Made by a program: the position numbers and the translations under genes
The notes under the pieces: generated by a model
What the model saw: only the letters and a program-made list of their open reading frames with translations
Told to the model about the DNA's origin: nothing
The model's database searches: none
Origin: Chitinophagaceae bacterium
GTDB lineage: Bacteria; Bacteroidota; Bacteroidia; Chitinophagales; Chitinophagaceae
DNA: 64,000 nucleotides
Reading direction: 5' to 3'
Assembly (NCBI GenBank): GCA_022843585.1
Contig: JALHNJ010000002.1
Coordinates: 62,001-126,000, forward strand
Shown here: in pieces, positions 20,301-28,978 of the stretch
How positions within the stretch are numbered: position 1 is the first letter of the stretch
How the letters are laid out: each line of letters opens with the position of its first letter

Positions 20301-21001
20301 AATCTTACAATATTATCTTTTACTACATACTTACAACGAATCTCTTTTTTGCCATAGATATCTGCCTGGTAAGTATAAGGAGCAGACTCTTTCAACTCTC
20401 CCACTGATGTTTCCATTACAAGCTGTTTGTTTTTTACCAGCAACTTATCAGTGCCATCATATTTCATAGCAATTTTTGAAACATCACCACCTGGTCTTAC
20501 AATTATATCATACTTCAAAAAGTTGTTATCAGTGTAATAGCGTACATCAATATTTGGATAAACATCTTTTAAAGTTATAACCTGGTAAAGCCGGCACTCG
20601 CTACCCCACTTTGAAGGGTCATTTCCTATAAAATAATTATTATAGGTAGGCACAGCTTTCTCAGGTATAGTTTTAACGGATGTGCTAGCTCCTATAAAAT
20701 CAACATGATAAGCATGTGAGCGGAGTGTAATTTTATCATTAGTAGTTACCGCACTGCCATCAGGTTTTTGACCATGCAAAAATGTAGCAAGGCTTGCAAA
20801 GTCAACGGGGTTGTGTTGTAAAACAGTAAACCCACTTTCACGAATAAAGAAAGCTCCGTTACTTACATCACCTTTATATTGGACACGGCTATCCCACTGC
20901 CCCTTATTTTCTATAAACTCAATATTGTTATAGCTCTGTGCCAGTGAGGCAAAGGCAGGGGTACAAAATGCGGCTAAAATCAGGAATCGTTTCAGGGTCA
21001 A
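17399..21001 (-). CDS. Large cell-surface protein: SBBP-type repeats, PKD domains, gliding-motility C-terminal domain
   Basis: A 1200-aa exported protein with a signal peptide of about 20 residues. The N-terminal domain (about 22-250, NIEFIENKGQWDSRVQYKGD) is of the DUF7948 type common in Bacteroidota. A beta-propeller-like stretch of SBBP repeats follows (about 250-750, with repeated YLGGSGNDxAxxLxxDxxGNxYVxG patterns). At least four PKD domains come next (WDFGDGS, WDFGDGTTSTS, WVFGDGDS). The C-terminal CHU_C domain is PNAFTPQSGDINS, then IWNRWGQKVFET. It is predicted to be exported by T9SS and displayed on the surface. A PorP/SprF gene follows in the operon. Confidence 0.9.
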   Translation of the reverse strand: MTLKRFLILAAFCTPAFASLAQSYNNIEFIENKGQWDSRVQYKGDVSNGAFFIRESGFTVLQHNPVDFASLATFLHGQKPDGSAVTTNDKITLRSHAYHVDFIGASTSVKTIPEKAVPTYNNYFIGNDPSKWGSECRLYQVITLKDVYPNIDVRYYTDNNFLKYDIIVRPGGDVSKIAMKYDGTDKLLVKNKQLVMETSVGELKESAPYTYQADIYGKKEIRCKYVVKDNIVRFVVDNYNSSETLVIDPTVTFCSFAGGNADNWGFTATYGPDGSMFAGGIVFTGGTWPVSPGAFQTVFQGGGPNQGSDMGIIKLNPNGTNRIYATYLGGSGNEQPHSLIVDNQGNLVIAGRTNSGNYPVTANGTLGGTGYDIVVTKLNATGTAIIGSKKIGGSGDDGVNISTSRGEQSLQRNYGDDGRSEVILDGAGNVYVASSTQSSNFPGTAGFFQPTFGGGNQDGVVLKFNSTISTLLFASYLGGSANDAAYVLSLDPAGNIYVAGGTESTNFPGNKAGTKGPNNHGGIDGFISVINNNGTSIIRTTYVGTTGVDQIFGVQFDNRGFPYVMGQTTGNWEITPGTPTYGSATGKQFIVKFQPDLSAYVYSTVFGTNSLIPNISPIAFLVDRCENVYISGWGGFFSNNTQFRSAGTTGLPVTPDAFKSATDGKDFYFFVLKRDATEQLFGSFFGENNSIAQGGVDHVDGGTSRFDSQGRIYQAICGNCKLSGPALPYPVTTGAWGTVNNTPNCNLTMLKIELDLAGVEAGVQSAIGGAPRDTAGCLPLTVDFIDTVANAQSYEWHFNYVPGNPPDLITTVPSASHTYTAVGTFPVMLVAIDPTTCNIRDSSFLNIRVGDLQANLAFSNLKLPPCTGFNYEFTNLSTTDITAPFRDTSFIWDFGDGSPRVVRGMLPIQHTFPGPGTYTVKLILKDTTYCNNPDSIEIQLDVAENVRASFTTPAIGCIPYTAEFNNTSLAGETWLWDFGDGTTSTSFEPTHTYTAVGTYNVVLIAYNPNTCNGSDTARFTIQTLDAPIPDFSFSPVPAQENTPTTFTNLSSADAIRFKWVFGDGDSLITTSRAPVSHQYNATGTFNACLTAYNLAGCESTICQPVTAVIVPLVDVPNAFTPQSGDINSVVMVRGFGIARMQFIIWNRWGQKVFETNDRFRGWDGKVKGVLQPMDVYAYTLSVEFFDGVKTTKKGDITLIR

Positions 21002-21127
21002 ATTGTTTTATATTAAAGTAACCAAATTTTATGAGAAATAGATTGAAAACTTGTGTTAAGAATGACTGTCTATAGAATATTTTCCCATTTAAGTAAATAC
21101 CATGTTCACAATTGGTTAAGTTTCTGA

Positions 21128-23197
21128 TTACGAAATTTTACTCCATAGAACAGCTCCTTTTTGCTGCTGCAGGAAGTTCTTTAGCAGCAAATTTTCTGCC
21201 GAAAGCAGGTCAGGATCGTCTTCTAATAACTTGGCAGCCATATTACCTGCTAGTTCAAGTAAAGAACGGTCTTGGACTATGCTCGCCAGTTTAAAGTTTA
21301 ATGCACCGCTCTGCCTTGTTCCATCAATTTCACCGGGGCCGCGGAGTTCTAAATCCTTTTCTGCAATTACAAAGCCGTTCGTAGTAGAAGTCATAATTTT
21401 TATTCTTTCACGGGCATCATTTCCTAATTTAGAACTCGTTAGCAATACACAATAACTTTTGTCTGCCCCCCTGCCTACCCTTCCTCTAAGTTGATGCAAC
21501 TGTGATAATCCAAATTTTTCTGCACTTTCTATTACCATCACTGTTGCATTCGGCACATTTACTCCCACTTCAATAACGGTTGTTGATACTAAAATCTGCG
21601 TATCTCTATCAACAAATCTTTTCATATTTAGTTCTTTCTGATCAGCAGGTTGTTTACCATGCACCATGCTTATCCAATATTTAGGTTCGGGGAAATAACC
21701 TTTTACATTTTCATAGCCCCGCATCAGGCTTTCGTAATCTAACTTATCGCTTTCCTCAATCAATGGAAAAACGATATATGTCTGCCTGCCTTTATCGATC
21801 TCTGCTTTTATAAAATCCATTACCCTACTCCGCTGCGTTTCATAGCGATGTACAGTTGTTACCGGTTGTCGGCCGGGAGGCATTTCATCAATCACACTAT
21901 AGTCAAGATCGCCATAAGCTGTCATAGCCAAAGTTCGTGGTATTGGAGTGGCCGTCATTACCAATACATGCGGTGGAATTTCTGCCTTTTGCCATAATCT
22001 AGCCCGCTGCGCCACCCCAAACCTGTGCTGCTCATCGATGATTACGATTCCAAGGTTTTTAAATTGCACCACCTCTTCAATTACGGCATGGGTGCCGATT
22101 AAGATTTGTGCCGAGCCCTCTGTCAATTCTTGCAAAATTTTTCTTCGTTGCGCCGCTTTCACAGAGCCGGTTAACAAGCGAACGCCGACATCCATTTTTT
22201 CTAGTAGAGAATTAATAGTCGCAAAATGCTGCTGTGCTAATATTTCTGTTGGTGCCATCAGGCAGGCCTGGAAGTTATTGTCATTAGCAAGTAGCATGAT
22301 AAGCACTGCTACAATAGTTTTGCCACTACCCACATCGCCTTGCAGCAGCCGGTTCATTTGGCGGCCCCTGGCGGTATCATTTCTTATTTCTTTAACCACT
22401 CTTTTTTGTGCGTTGGTTAATGCAAAGGGAAGATGATTAGTAAAGAAATCGTTGAACAACTCACCTACCTTATCAAATACAACACCTTTAGAAAATCGAT
22501 GCCGTTGTGATAACAACAAATGCATCCGCAAACGGGCAATAAATAATTCTTCAAACTTCAACCGCTTTACTGCCTCTTCATATTCTGCTGGTGATTGTGG
22601 AAAATGAATTTGCCGGTAGGCCGAAAAGCGATTAATAAGTTGTAATGGTTGTAAAACTGATGCCGGAATATTTTCCGGAAGATCTTTTTGCTGTACCTGC
22701 ATTAATAATACCTGTGTAAGCTTTGCCAGTTGTCTTGCACCAAGTCCTTTTGCTTTCAATTTTTCTGTGGTGGGATAAACCGGTTCTAAAAAATCTTTGG
22801 GCTTATTTGTTTCGGGTGATAGTAATTCTAATTCCGGGTGTACAATTTGTGGCTTGCCATTAAAAAAAGTGATACGGCCAAATACCAGGTAAGAACGACC
22901 TGTTTCTAATATTTTTTGCACCCAGCTCAATCCCTGGAACCAGGTCAACTCGAGTTCGCCTGTCTTATCTTTTACATAGCCTACCAGCCTTTTCCCTGAA
23001 CGCTGACCTATAACTTCAAAACTGGTAAGTACAGCCGCCACCTGCACAAATTCTGAATTGCTGTTTATTTCATTAATAAAATTGATTTTAGTTCTATCAA
23101 TATGCCGATGTGGAAAATGATTAAGCAAGTCGCCGAATGTAAAAATGCTTAATTCCTTTTTCAGCAAATCTCCTTTCTGCGGCCCTACGCCTTTCAA
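21128..23197 (-). CDS. recG: ATP-dependent DNA helicase RecG
   Basis: A 689-aa RecG. It has an N-terminal wedge/OB domain, Walker A LLQGDVGSGKTIVAV, DEAD-type motif IIDEQHRFG, motif III MTATPIPRTLAMT, motif VI QLRGRVGRG, and the C-terminal TGRF-like region. It remodels stalled forks and Holliday junctions. The annotated start is TTG at 23197 (Leu of YLKGVGP), but the frame is open upstream to 23281. That upstream part encodes the family-typical SPIEY segment and contains no ATG, GTG or TTG. The true start may therefore be a rare ATT or ATA codon upstream. Confidence 0.93.
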   Translation of the reverse strand: MKGVGPQKGDLLKKELSIFTFGDLLNHFPHRHIDRTKINFINEINSNSEFVQVAAVLTSFEVIGQRSGKRLVGYVKDKTGELELTWFQGLSWVQKILETGRSYLVFGRITFFNGKPQIVHPELELLSPETNKPKDFLEPVYPTTEKLKAKGLGARQLAKLTQVLLMQVQQKDLPENIPASVLQPLQLINRFSAYRQIHFPQSPAEYEEAVKRLKFEELFIARLRMHLLLSQRHRFSKGVVFDKVGELFNDFFTNHLPFALTNAQKRVVKEIRNDTARGRQMNRLLQGDVGSGKTIVAVLIMLLANDNNFQACLMAPTEILAQQHFATINSLLEKMDVGVRLLTGSVKAAQRRKILQELTEGSAQILIGTHAVIEEVVQFKNLGIVIIDEQHRFGVAQRARLWQKAEIPPHVLVMTATPIPRTLAMTAYGDLDYSVIDEMPPGRQPVTTVHRYETQRSRVMDFIKAEIDKGRQTYIVFPLIEESDKLDYESLMRGYENVKGYFPEPKYWISMVHGKQPADQKELNMKRFVDRDTQILVSTTVIEVGVNVPNATVMVIESAEKFGLSQLHQLRGRVGRGADKSYCVLLTSSKLGNDARERIKIMTSTTNGFVIAEKDLELRGPGEIDGTRQSGALNFKLASIVQDRSLLELAGNMAAKLLEDDPDLLSAENLLLKNFLQQQKGAVLWSKIS

Positions 23198-23559
23198 GTA
23201 TTCAATCGGACTTGATAATATATTGTTGTTGTGAGAGATAAAATCAATTTGAACAAAAATACTAATCCAAAATGGTGGTTACTGCAAATAAAACAACCCG
23301 TTTACAAGTAAAATTTACATGCCTGGCTATTCTTACTAAACAACAAATTTGAAAAAACACCACTTAATGTAAGAATATTTCACTTGTGAAAAATACGGTA
23401 CGCTTAAAGTAAATATCCTGGTTGTAGCGTTAAATTCCACAACCAGTTAAGGCTGAATGTATTTTTAGGGTAAACTCTTAAAAAATAACTTGCAGTTTTT
23501 AAAATTCCGTTCTACTTTGTAGTTACAAGAATCCAATACCTGATCCAAAACCGGGTACA
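23198..23559. other. Intergenic region between divergent recG and wecA-like genes
   Basis: This 362-nt AT-rich stretch holds the wecA-like promoter (23490-23519) and, on the minus strand, the open N-terminal extension of recG up to a stop at 23279-23281. No RNA gene or repeat was recognised. Confidence 0.6.
23490..23519 (+). promoter_or_regulatory. Bacteroidota-type promoter of the WecA-like gene
   Basis: TTG at 23490-23492, a 20-nt spacer and TACTTTG at 23513-23519, a close variant of TAnnTTTG. The start codon is 40 nt downstream. Confidence 0.55.
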
Positions 23560-24675
23560 ATGAATAACCACATCCACCTTATACAAGTTGACTTGTATTT
23601 ATATGACTACAAGTTTGCATTACTGTCGTTTATTACGGCATTTGTAGTAACGCTTATTACTATTCCCCCACTTATCAGTTTAATAAAAAAGTACAGGCTG
23701 TTTGATGTGCCTGATGCCCGCAAAGAACATGCGGCACCAATAGCTACAATGGGTGGTATTGCCATTATTGCCGGAATGATGATGGCTCTTATACTTTGGT
23801 TTCCGTTTTCAAACTCAATCGGGCAAATCAGTTTTTTCTTTTCTATTCTTGTCCTTTTCGGACTTGGTATAATGGATGATCTAAAAAATCTTTCTGCCAA
23901 ATACAAATTCGTTGTGCAGATTGCACTTGCTGTTTTGATTGCTTTATCCGGAATTCGTATCGCATCCTTTGAAGGGTTGTTTGGGATATATGATTTGCAT
24001 GTTACAGCTCAATACACAGTTACGGTATTGGCAATTGTGGGTATTACCAACGCATTTAATTTAATTGATGGTATTGATGGGCTTGCAGGCGGGCTTGGTT
24101 TTATGAGTCTCGTTACGCTTGGTATATTTCTAACCATTAACGGAGATGTAAACACAGCCTTAATTTCATTTGCACTGGCCGGCGGAATACTTGCTTTTCT
24201 ATATTTTAATTTTAATCCTGCCCGGATCTTTATGGGAGATACCGGCTCACTGGTATTAGGATTTGTTGTAGCAGTTTTATGTATTCGATTAATGCAGGTT
24301 AATGGAGTGAACTTAAATCCAGCTATACCACATGCACCAGTATTTGTATTAAGCATTGTACTTATTCCTGTATTTGACACCATCAGGGTATTTGTAGTAC
24401 GTATATGGAAAGGCAATTCACCTTTTGTGGCAGACAAAACACATATCCATCACTTACTAACTAATCAGGGCTTTAGCCATGCCTTTGCAGCCAAGCTTAT
24501 TTGCTTTTTACATGGCTTTATTTTGCTCGAAGGTTATTGGCTAAGAGGAATAAAGCCAGCATTTTCTTTTTTATTATTGATTGCATTTATGCTGCTTGTA
24601 ATTGTATTGCTTCGTAATATCGGGTTTCTATACAAAGATAAAAGTGTTCAGCAATTACCCAGTACTAAAGATTGA
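23560..24675 (+). CDS. Polyprenyl-phosphate N-acetylhexosamine-1-phosphate transferase (WecA/MraY family)
   Basis: A 371-aa polytopic membrane enzyme with 10-11 hydrophobic segments. The MraY/WecA motifs are present: PDARKEHAAPIATMGG near 50-65, the metal-binding GIMDDLKN near 103-110, NAFNLIDGIDGLAGG near 164-178, FMGDTGSLVLGF near 224-235, and HIHHLL near 294-299 in the last cytoplasmic loop. It transfers a sugar-1-phosphate to undecaprenyl phosphate to begin O-antigen or other surface polysaccharide synthesis. The HIHH motif favours the WecA branch over MraY. It is the last recognisable core gene before the accessory region. Confidence 0.9.
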   Translation: MNNHIHLIQVDLYLYDYKFALLSFITAFVVTLITIPPLISLIKKYRLFDVPDARKEHAAPIATMGGIAIIAGMMMALILWFPFSNSIGQISFFFSILVLFGLGIMDDLKNLSAKYKFVVQIALAVLIALSGIRIASFEGLFGIYDLHVTAQYTVTVLAIVGITNAFNLIDGIDGLAGGLGFMSLVTLGIFLTINGDVNTALISFALAGGILAFLYFNFNPARIFMGDTGSLVLGFVVAVLCIRLMQVNGVNLNPAIPHAPVFVLSIVLIPVFDTIRVFVVRIWKGNSPFVADKTHIHHLLTNQGFSHAFAAKLICFLHGFILLEGYWLRGIKPAFSFLLLIAFMLLVIVLLRNIGFLYKDKSVQQLPSTKD

Positions 24676-25007
24676 GATAGGAAGGACTTAGCAGGTAAGT
24701 TTTACTTTCCGATACAGAAAATACCGAACCCTGAAGATTAATTAGCAGCGACTTTAGAGATACAATTGAAAAATAGGAGTCGCTTTTTGTGAGAATTATC
24801 TTACTTAACGCAGCTTTACTTTGTCTTATCAATTACAAATTGAAAGTAGCAAAAAGTTATAAATCGAACAACATTTTATTTAGCAATTTATTCAAAATCT
24901 CATTCTTACTCACCTTAATACATTCTTACAAAAATCAATAAATGATAAAGTTATCTTGCTCAACTGCCAAAGTAAACTTGGACAGTTGATAAAATTAAAA
25001 AATGGAT
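24676..25007. other. Intergenic boundary between core genome and accessory region
   Basis: The 332-nt stretch separates the WecA-like gene from the end of the Argonaute operon; the two are convergent. It contains a long-loop inverted repeat at 24747-24784 and is otherwise AT-rich. No tRNA, integrase gene or direct repeat marking an element end was seen. Confidence 0.6.
24747..24789 (+). terminator. Possible terminator of the WecA-like gene
   Basis: The arms AGCGACT (24747-24753) and AGTCGCT (24778-24784) are perfectly complementary and followed by TTTTT. The 24-nt loop is long, so this is a weak prediction. Confidence 0.4.
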
Positions 25008-26228
25008 TTAATAATTTAACTGCATTTCCTTATTGAGATTCTTAGGTATAAAATCAGCATTTCCATGAAGTGGGTAAGGGTTTTCAGCAGTATTATTTGT
25101 AAAAACTTCCAGTATCCCTTTTTCCCACGTTTCATATTCTTCATGTTTATTCTCTTGCACAAGCCACGCCTCTATCATTAATTCAATAAAATTGCTTTTG
25201 CCATGTATATACCCTTCTGTACAGAAAACAAAGTCTGTGTATTTAATTGGATTAGCTTCTTCAAGCATACTATCAAGTGCTTCATTAATTAAATTATCAT
25301 AGCTTCCCGAGTAATATCCGTGATATGTAGGAGCCATATTCATCAATTCAGCCATTTTTTTCCATTCTTTCTCAACCAAATCTGCTTCTTTTACAAGATT
25401 CATTTTTCTTGCTCGATCAACCAGAAATTTAATCCTTATCCAAGAAACGGGATGTGTAGTATTTTCAAGCTCCTTATCACTCAAATAAAAAGCTTCCCTT
25501 CCTGACATTCTTAAATACATGGAAAAGGTTTTCAAAAATGCGGAACCACCGATAGTTAAACCAACCAAGTCACAGAATATTTCTTCAATCCAATCATACC
25601 ATGTTTCAATAATGTTTTTTGCTTTTGCCCGTTCTCTGTGAAATTTAGCGTCGTTTTGCTGAAATGGCTGTAACAGGAGTTCTTCCATTCCATCCTGCAT
25701 GTAAATTATGTAGTCAATCATTTCCTTCCGGTGAAACTCAAAAAGATAATGTCCGTACTCATGAAAAAATAATGGTAAATGAAGAAGACTTTTCTGAGAT
25801 GATGCAGGGAGGTAATATATCACAGGAATATCAGTGGATGGGTAAATAGAAAAATTCCCATCAGATACGGCAAATGGAACATCCTTTGACTGCGGGTGTT
25901 GATCATGCAGCCATTTCAATAACATGATACTTAAATTATCAGATTTCGAGTATCTGCTTAACGGTGAAATATATTTAGCACTAAGAATTCTGATATTAAG
26001 TGTGACTGATTGTGTTCTTTCCATTACTTCGCTTAAAATTGAGTCCACATTCAATGAAAGGTAATGGAGGTTATCTATAACCATTCTTTCCTTTTCTTTC
26101 AGAAAACTCAGCACCCATTCGCAATAGCCATTCAATTCCTGAGGAAACGGAGATCCTTGCAAGCAATCTCGAAGTGACTTAATTTCTCTAAGTATATCCC
26201 TATTATTGGCAACTAAGATCGTTCTCAT
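25008..26228 (-). CDS. Argonaute-operon protein with HExxH metallopeptidase motif
   Basis: A 406-aa protein of no recognised family. It has a zinc-peptidase motif HEYGH at 156-160 in a hydrophobic helix (LPLFFHEYGHYLFEF). About 55 residues later comes WIEEIFCDLVGL (213-223), whose E216-x3-D220 resembles the third-ligand ExxxD helix of gluzincin peptidases such as M48. A proteolytic role is therefore inferred. There is no signal peptide or membrane segment, so it should be cytoplasmic. Its ATG overlaps the stop of the 150-aa gene by 1 nt (TGATG), giving translational coupling as the last gene of the Argonaute operon. It could be a protease effector activated by the upstream proteins. That is inference. 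Confidence 0.75.
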   Translation of the reverse strand: MRTILVANNRDILREIKSLRDCLQGSPFPQELNGYCEWVLSFLKEKERMVIDNLHYLSLNVDSILSEVMERTQSVTLNIRILSAKYISPLSRYSKSDNLSIMLLKWLHDQHPQSKDVPFAVSDGNFSIYPSTDIPVIYYLPASSQKSLLHLPLFFHEYGHYLFEFHRKEMIDYIIYMQDGMEELLLQPFQQNDAKFHRERAKAKNIIETWYDWIEEIFCDLVGLTIGGSAFLKTFSMYLRMSGREAFYLSDKELENTTHPVSWIRIKFLVDRARKMNLVKEADLVEKEWKKMAELMNMAPTYHGYYSGSYDNLINEALDSMLEEANPIKYTDFVFCTEGYIHGKSNFIELMIEAWLVQENKHEEYETWEKGILEVFTNNTAENPYPLHGNADFIPKNLNKEMQLNY

Positions 26229-26680
26229 CAGATTTCATTTATTATACTTTTGGAATCTATAGAAATCTGCTCTTCTAACAAGACCCGTAATTCCGTAAGC
26301 GACTGTATTAGTTCTGCGGCATCTTCTGGACGGCTGTTTTGTATTTTTAATCGTATAGTCGGAATGCTTGATTGAAACAATGATGATTTAAACTTGGTTT
26401 TTCTCCCTTTTGCATCAACAAAGCTTTTAGCAAATGTCCTTAATCTTATATCAGTTCCAACCAGGGGCTCTTCGTCTCTTTTTTCAACCTTAACTACAAG
26501 ATTCTCCAACTGATCTAAAAAAGATAACAGATAATTCTTGGCAGGCTCAATTTTCTCCTCTTCGATTTCTGCTTTAACATTAACTGAAGACAATTTAAAA
26601 TGTATTAAAAGCAAATTGATAGCATCCAACAGTTTTTGATTTCTATGGAAGCTCTTAATATTTAATCCTTTACTTTCCAT
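26228..26680 (-). CDS. Unknown 150-aa protein in the Argonaute operon
   Basis: A 150-aa protein I do not recognise. It is mostly predicted helix, charged, with a Leu-rich N-terminal helix pair (LLDAINLLLIHFKLSS, and NYLLSFLDQLENLVVKVEK) and a second helical region at the C-terminus (ELIQSLTELRVLLEEQI). There is no signal peptide and no catalytic motif. It starts 6 nt after the Argonaute stop and its own stop overlaps the metallopeptidase start, so it is probably made together with both. It could be an adaptor or inhibitor linking them. This is inference from position only. Confidence 0.65.
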   Translation of the reverse strand: MESKGLNIKSFHRNQKLLDAINLLLIHFKLSSVNVKAEIEEEKIEPAKNYLLSFLDQLENLVVKVEKRDEEPLVGTDIRLRTFAKSFVDAKGRKTKFKSSLFQSSIPTIRLKIQNSRPEDAAELIQSLTELRVLLEEQISIDSKSIINEI

Positions 26681-26686
26681 AAAATA

Positions 26687-28978
26687 TTATTTTATACGTT
26701 TAATTTCCTGAGCTCTTTTTTCAATAAGCTCATCATCGGCTCTTTTCATAGGAAGGGAATGTTTCTGAGCTACCCTAGGATTTGAAAAATTAAACTGGGC
26801 TGCATAGAAAATATCAGCAAGCACCTTATAAACATCTGCTTTAGTATATTTATTAACAATGGTAATAGGATCAGCCGTAACCCTGCTACTTAATGTACCA
26901 TCACCTGTCGTACATAATATTGCTGTATTTGACCTGAAAAAATAAAAAGAACCTTCCAGTACATTGACAGCAACATTATCAGGTGTTACATCCCAAATTC
27001 TTACTTCCTTCCTGGTTGTCTTATGATACTCAACAAAATCAAAAGTAGCATCGACAGGAATTATGCCATCCTTTTTTAATTGCTCAAAAGCTTCTTTTAC
27101 TGCATTAAATTCTTCGCCACAGTCCTTTCCATCCCGTGCAAAAAGATATTTTTTAGTTGAATACTTGCCAATCTGTTTTTTCAATGCGGTAAACATTTTT
27201 ATCAACTCATCCTTCAGGATGTGTGGATTAATTGTTTCCTTCTTTTCATCTGTTTTTCGTTCAGTATGGCATGGTAAAATGGGGAAAGGCATTCCTGCCT
27301 TGTATAACAACCCCGAAAGACAAAAATGAGAAAAATCTTCACTGACGTCAATTACAATCTGCATATCATAATTGAATAAGTCAGGCTGAACGGTGAAAGG
27401 TATACAGTTAAGTTTCTGAATGATCCCTAATGTGCTCATTTCGATATAAGAATCCCAGTCCTTCTTTGCTTTTTCATAAGCCGGGTTCTCACGGAATGAT
27501 TGGGAAGCTTTACCTAACGGTCGATATTTTCTTAATAACTCATGTGAAGTAGCTCTTTTCAGGCTCCATCCTTTCAGCTCAAAATCTATCAATGAATAAG
27601 TCGCCGGATTTGCATCATCAAAAACAAAAACCACCATTCCGTTTTCATGATCATTCTTTAAAGAAACGGTGGCTTGCAAATAATTTTGATACGTTGGTAA
27701 AACGACTACCTCAAAATCAATTTCATTTCTTGTTAATTTTTTGATATAGGCCATCGTATCATCTGCATACCGTTGCTGGATCTCGGCAGTAATAGTTGCC
27801 GGAAAAACAAAATATATTTTCGATCCTGATAAAGTGGGTGGGACGTAATAACATCCATACTTGTCAAGATAAATTTTACGATTTCGATAATGTTCTTTGT
27901 AGGCTCTACTGGTTAAATCTGCTGGAGCTGGCACAAGAACATTTTTTCCTACTATAATTCCCGGCAGAGGTATTATCCCGCTTTTTTGATCAGATGGTTC
28001 AAAGAAGTTTTTAGCAATTTTGGAAAACCCATTGCCAAAAGGCATTTCCCCAATTACTTTCCAAAAATTACTTTCAAGGTATTTCCTTTTTTCATCGGGA
28101 CCGATTTTGTCAATGTTTTGCAATTCTCCCTGTAATGCTGAATTGAAAATACGTGGAAAAAGATACTTAGCGGCCACATATACTTGTTTAGCCATTCCTG
28201 GAAATGAAACCATAACTACTTTATCATCGGCCTTTACATCATACTGCGGAAATTTTTTCTGATAATATTCAAAGGAATTTGCATACTCTGTGCCCCCTTC
28301 TGTGAATGAAGGTGTGTCAGATAATTTTTTGTCAAATCCGTATTTTACAAAGTAGCACTTTGTATATCCTCTCGGGCCTTTATATAATAATGTTCCCTGC
28401 TGCTCGTTTTGCCGGTTTGATATCTGGTTAAATAAACCCTGCTCACCGAGATCAAAATACTCCAACACCGATTTTATTGAAAAAAACGAAGTAGTAAGAC
28501 CTACAGAAAAACCGAGACCTTCTTCCAGTATTACCTCAGATACTTCAAAACGTCTCACTACGGCAATGCCATCAATCTTACGAAAGGCTTTCTTTTCGTA
28601 TAAAATCCGAGGGCTATCCAATGTCCAATAAGGTTCCTTACATAATAAAAGCAAAGCTCTCTTGTACAAATCAGCTATCAGTTGTTTTGATGCGTTTGCT
28701 TTATAGTTTAACACAAGAGTTTCTAAAGCATCTGATGGCGTAATCAACCATTCATTCACTGGTATTGTACGTGTAGGGAGGTTACAGAAAAAAGGAATTA
28801 AAATTTCCTGCTTATTATTTTGTGTAAAAGGAACTGCAGGAATCTTATACCGCTTTCCGATCTCCGAGCATACTGACTGAACCTGGCCACTATCCAAGGA
28901 CTCGCCGTTAAGTAAAATCTTCTTTACTTTAAGGGTAAGATTATTTCCACCCTCGACAATTTTAATACTTGTTTCCAT
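26687..28978 (-). CDS. Long prokaryotic Argonaute (pAgo), catalytic tetrad apparently intact
   Basis: A 763-aa protein whose C-terminal third reads as a PIWI domain. D544 lies in QIVIDVSEDF, a Glu-finger candidate is E581 in KKETINP, D616 in LFARDGKD, and D748 in LPMKRADDEL, preceded by the family pattern T-T-G-D ... V-T-A-D-P-I. These could form a DEDD nuclease site. A MID-like region at about 450-540 (RKYRPLGKASQSF, then IIQKLNCIPF) and about 440 residues of N-PAZ-like sequence make it a long pAgo. Long pAgos use small nucleic-acid guides to bind or cut invader nucleic acids. ATG at 28978 is chosen; the frame is open to 29059 inside the upstream nuclease gene, but that extension is not needed. 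The gene overlaps the nuclease gene by 17 nt. Confidence 0.85.
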   Translation of the reverse strand: METSIKIVEGGNNLTLKVKKILLNGESLDSGQVQSVCSEIGKRYKIPAVPFTQNNKQEILIPFFCNLPTRTIPVNEWLITPSDALETLVLNYKANASKQLIADLYKRALLLLCKEPYWTLDSPRILYEKKAFRKIDGIAVVRRFEVSEVILEEGLGFSVGLTTSFFSIKSVLEYFDLGEQGLFNQISNRQNEQQGTLLYKGPRGYTKCYFVKYGFDKKLSDTPSFTEGGTEYANSFEYYQKKFPQYDVKADDKVVMVSFPGMAKQVYVAAKYLFPRIFNSALQGELQNIDKIGPDEKRKYLESNFWKVIGEMPFGNGFSKIAKNFFEPSDQKSGIIPLPGIIVGKNVLVPAPADLTSRAYKEHYRNRKIYLDKYGCYYVPPTLSGSKIYFVFPATITAEIQQRYADDTMAYIKKLTRNEIDFEVVVLPTYQNYLQATVSLKNDHENGMVVFVFDDANPATYSLIDFELKGWSLKRATSHELLRKYRPLGKASQSFRENPAYEKAKKDWDSYIEMSTLGIIQKLNCIPFTVQPDLFNYDMQIVIDVSEDFSHFCLSGLLYKAGMPFPILPCHTERKTDEKKETINPHILKDELIKMFTALKKQIGKYSTKKYLFARDGKDCGEEFNAVKEAFEQLKKDGIIPVDATFDFVEYHKTTRKEVRIWDVTPDNVAVNVLEGSFYFFRSNTAILCTTGDGTLSSRVTADPITIVNKYTKADVYKVLADIFYAAQFNFSNPRVAQKHSLPMKRADDELIEKRAQEIKRIK

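Noticed and set aside
24676-25007. Attachment site marking the left end of the accessory region
   Set aside because: No tRNA fragment or repeat matching the far side could be identified, so the element boundary is left open.
26687-28978. PIWI-RE family protein instead of a pAgo
   Set aside because: PIWI-RE proteins are usually longer and come with a DinG-type helicase. The DEDD-type residues and the overall length fit an ordinary long pAgo.
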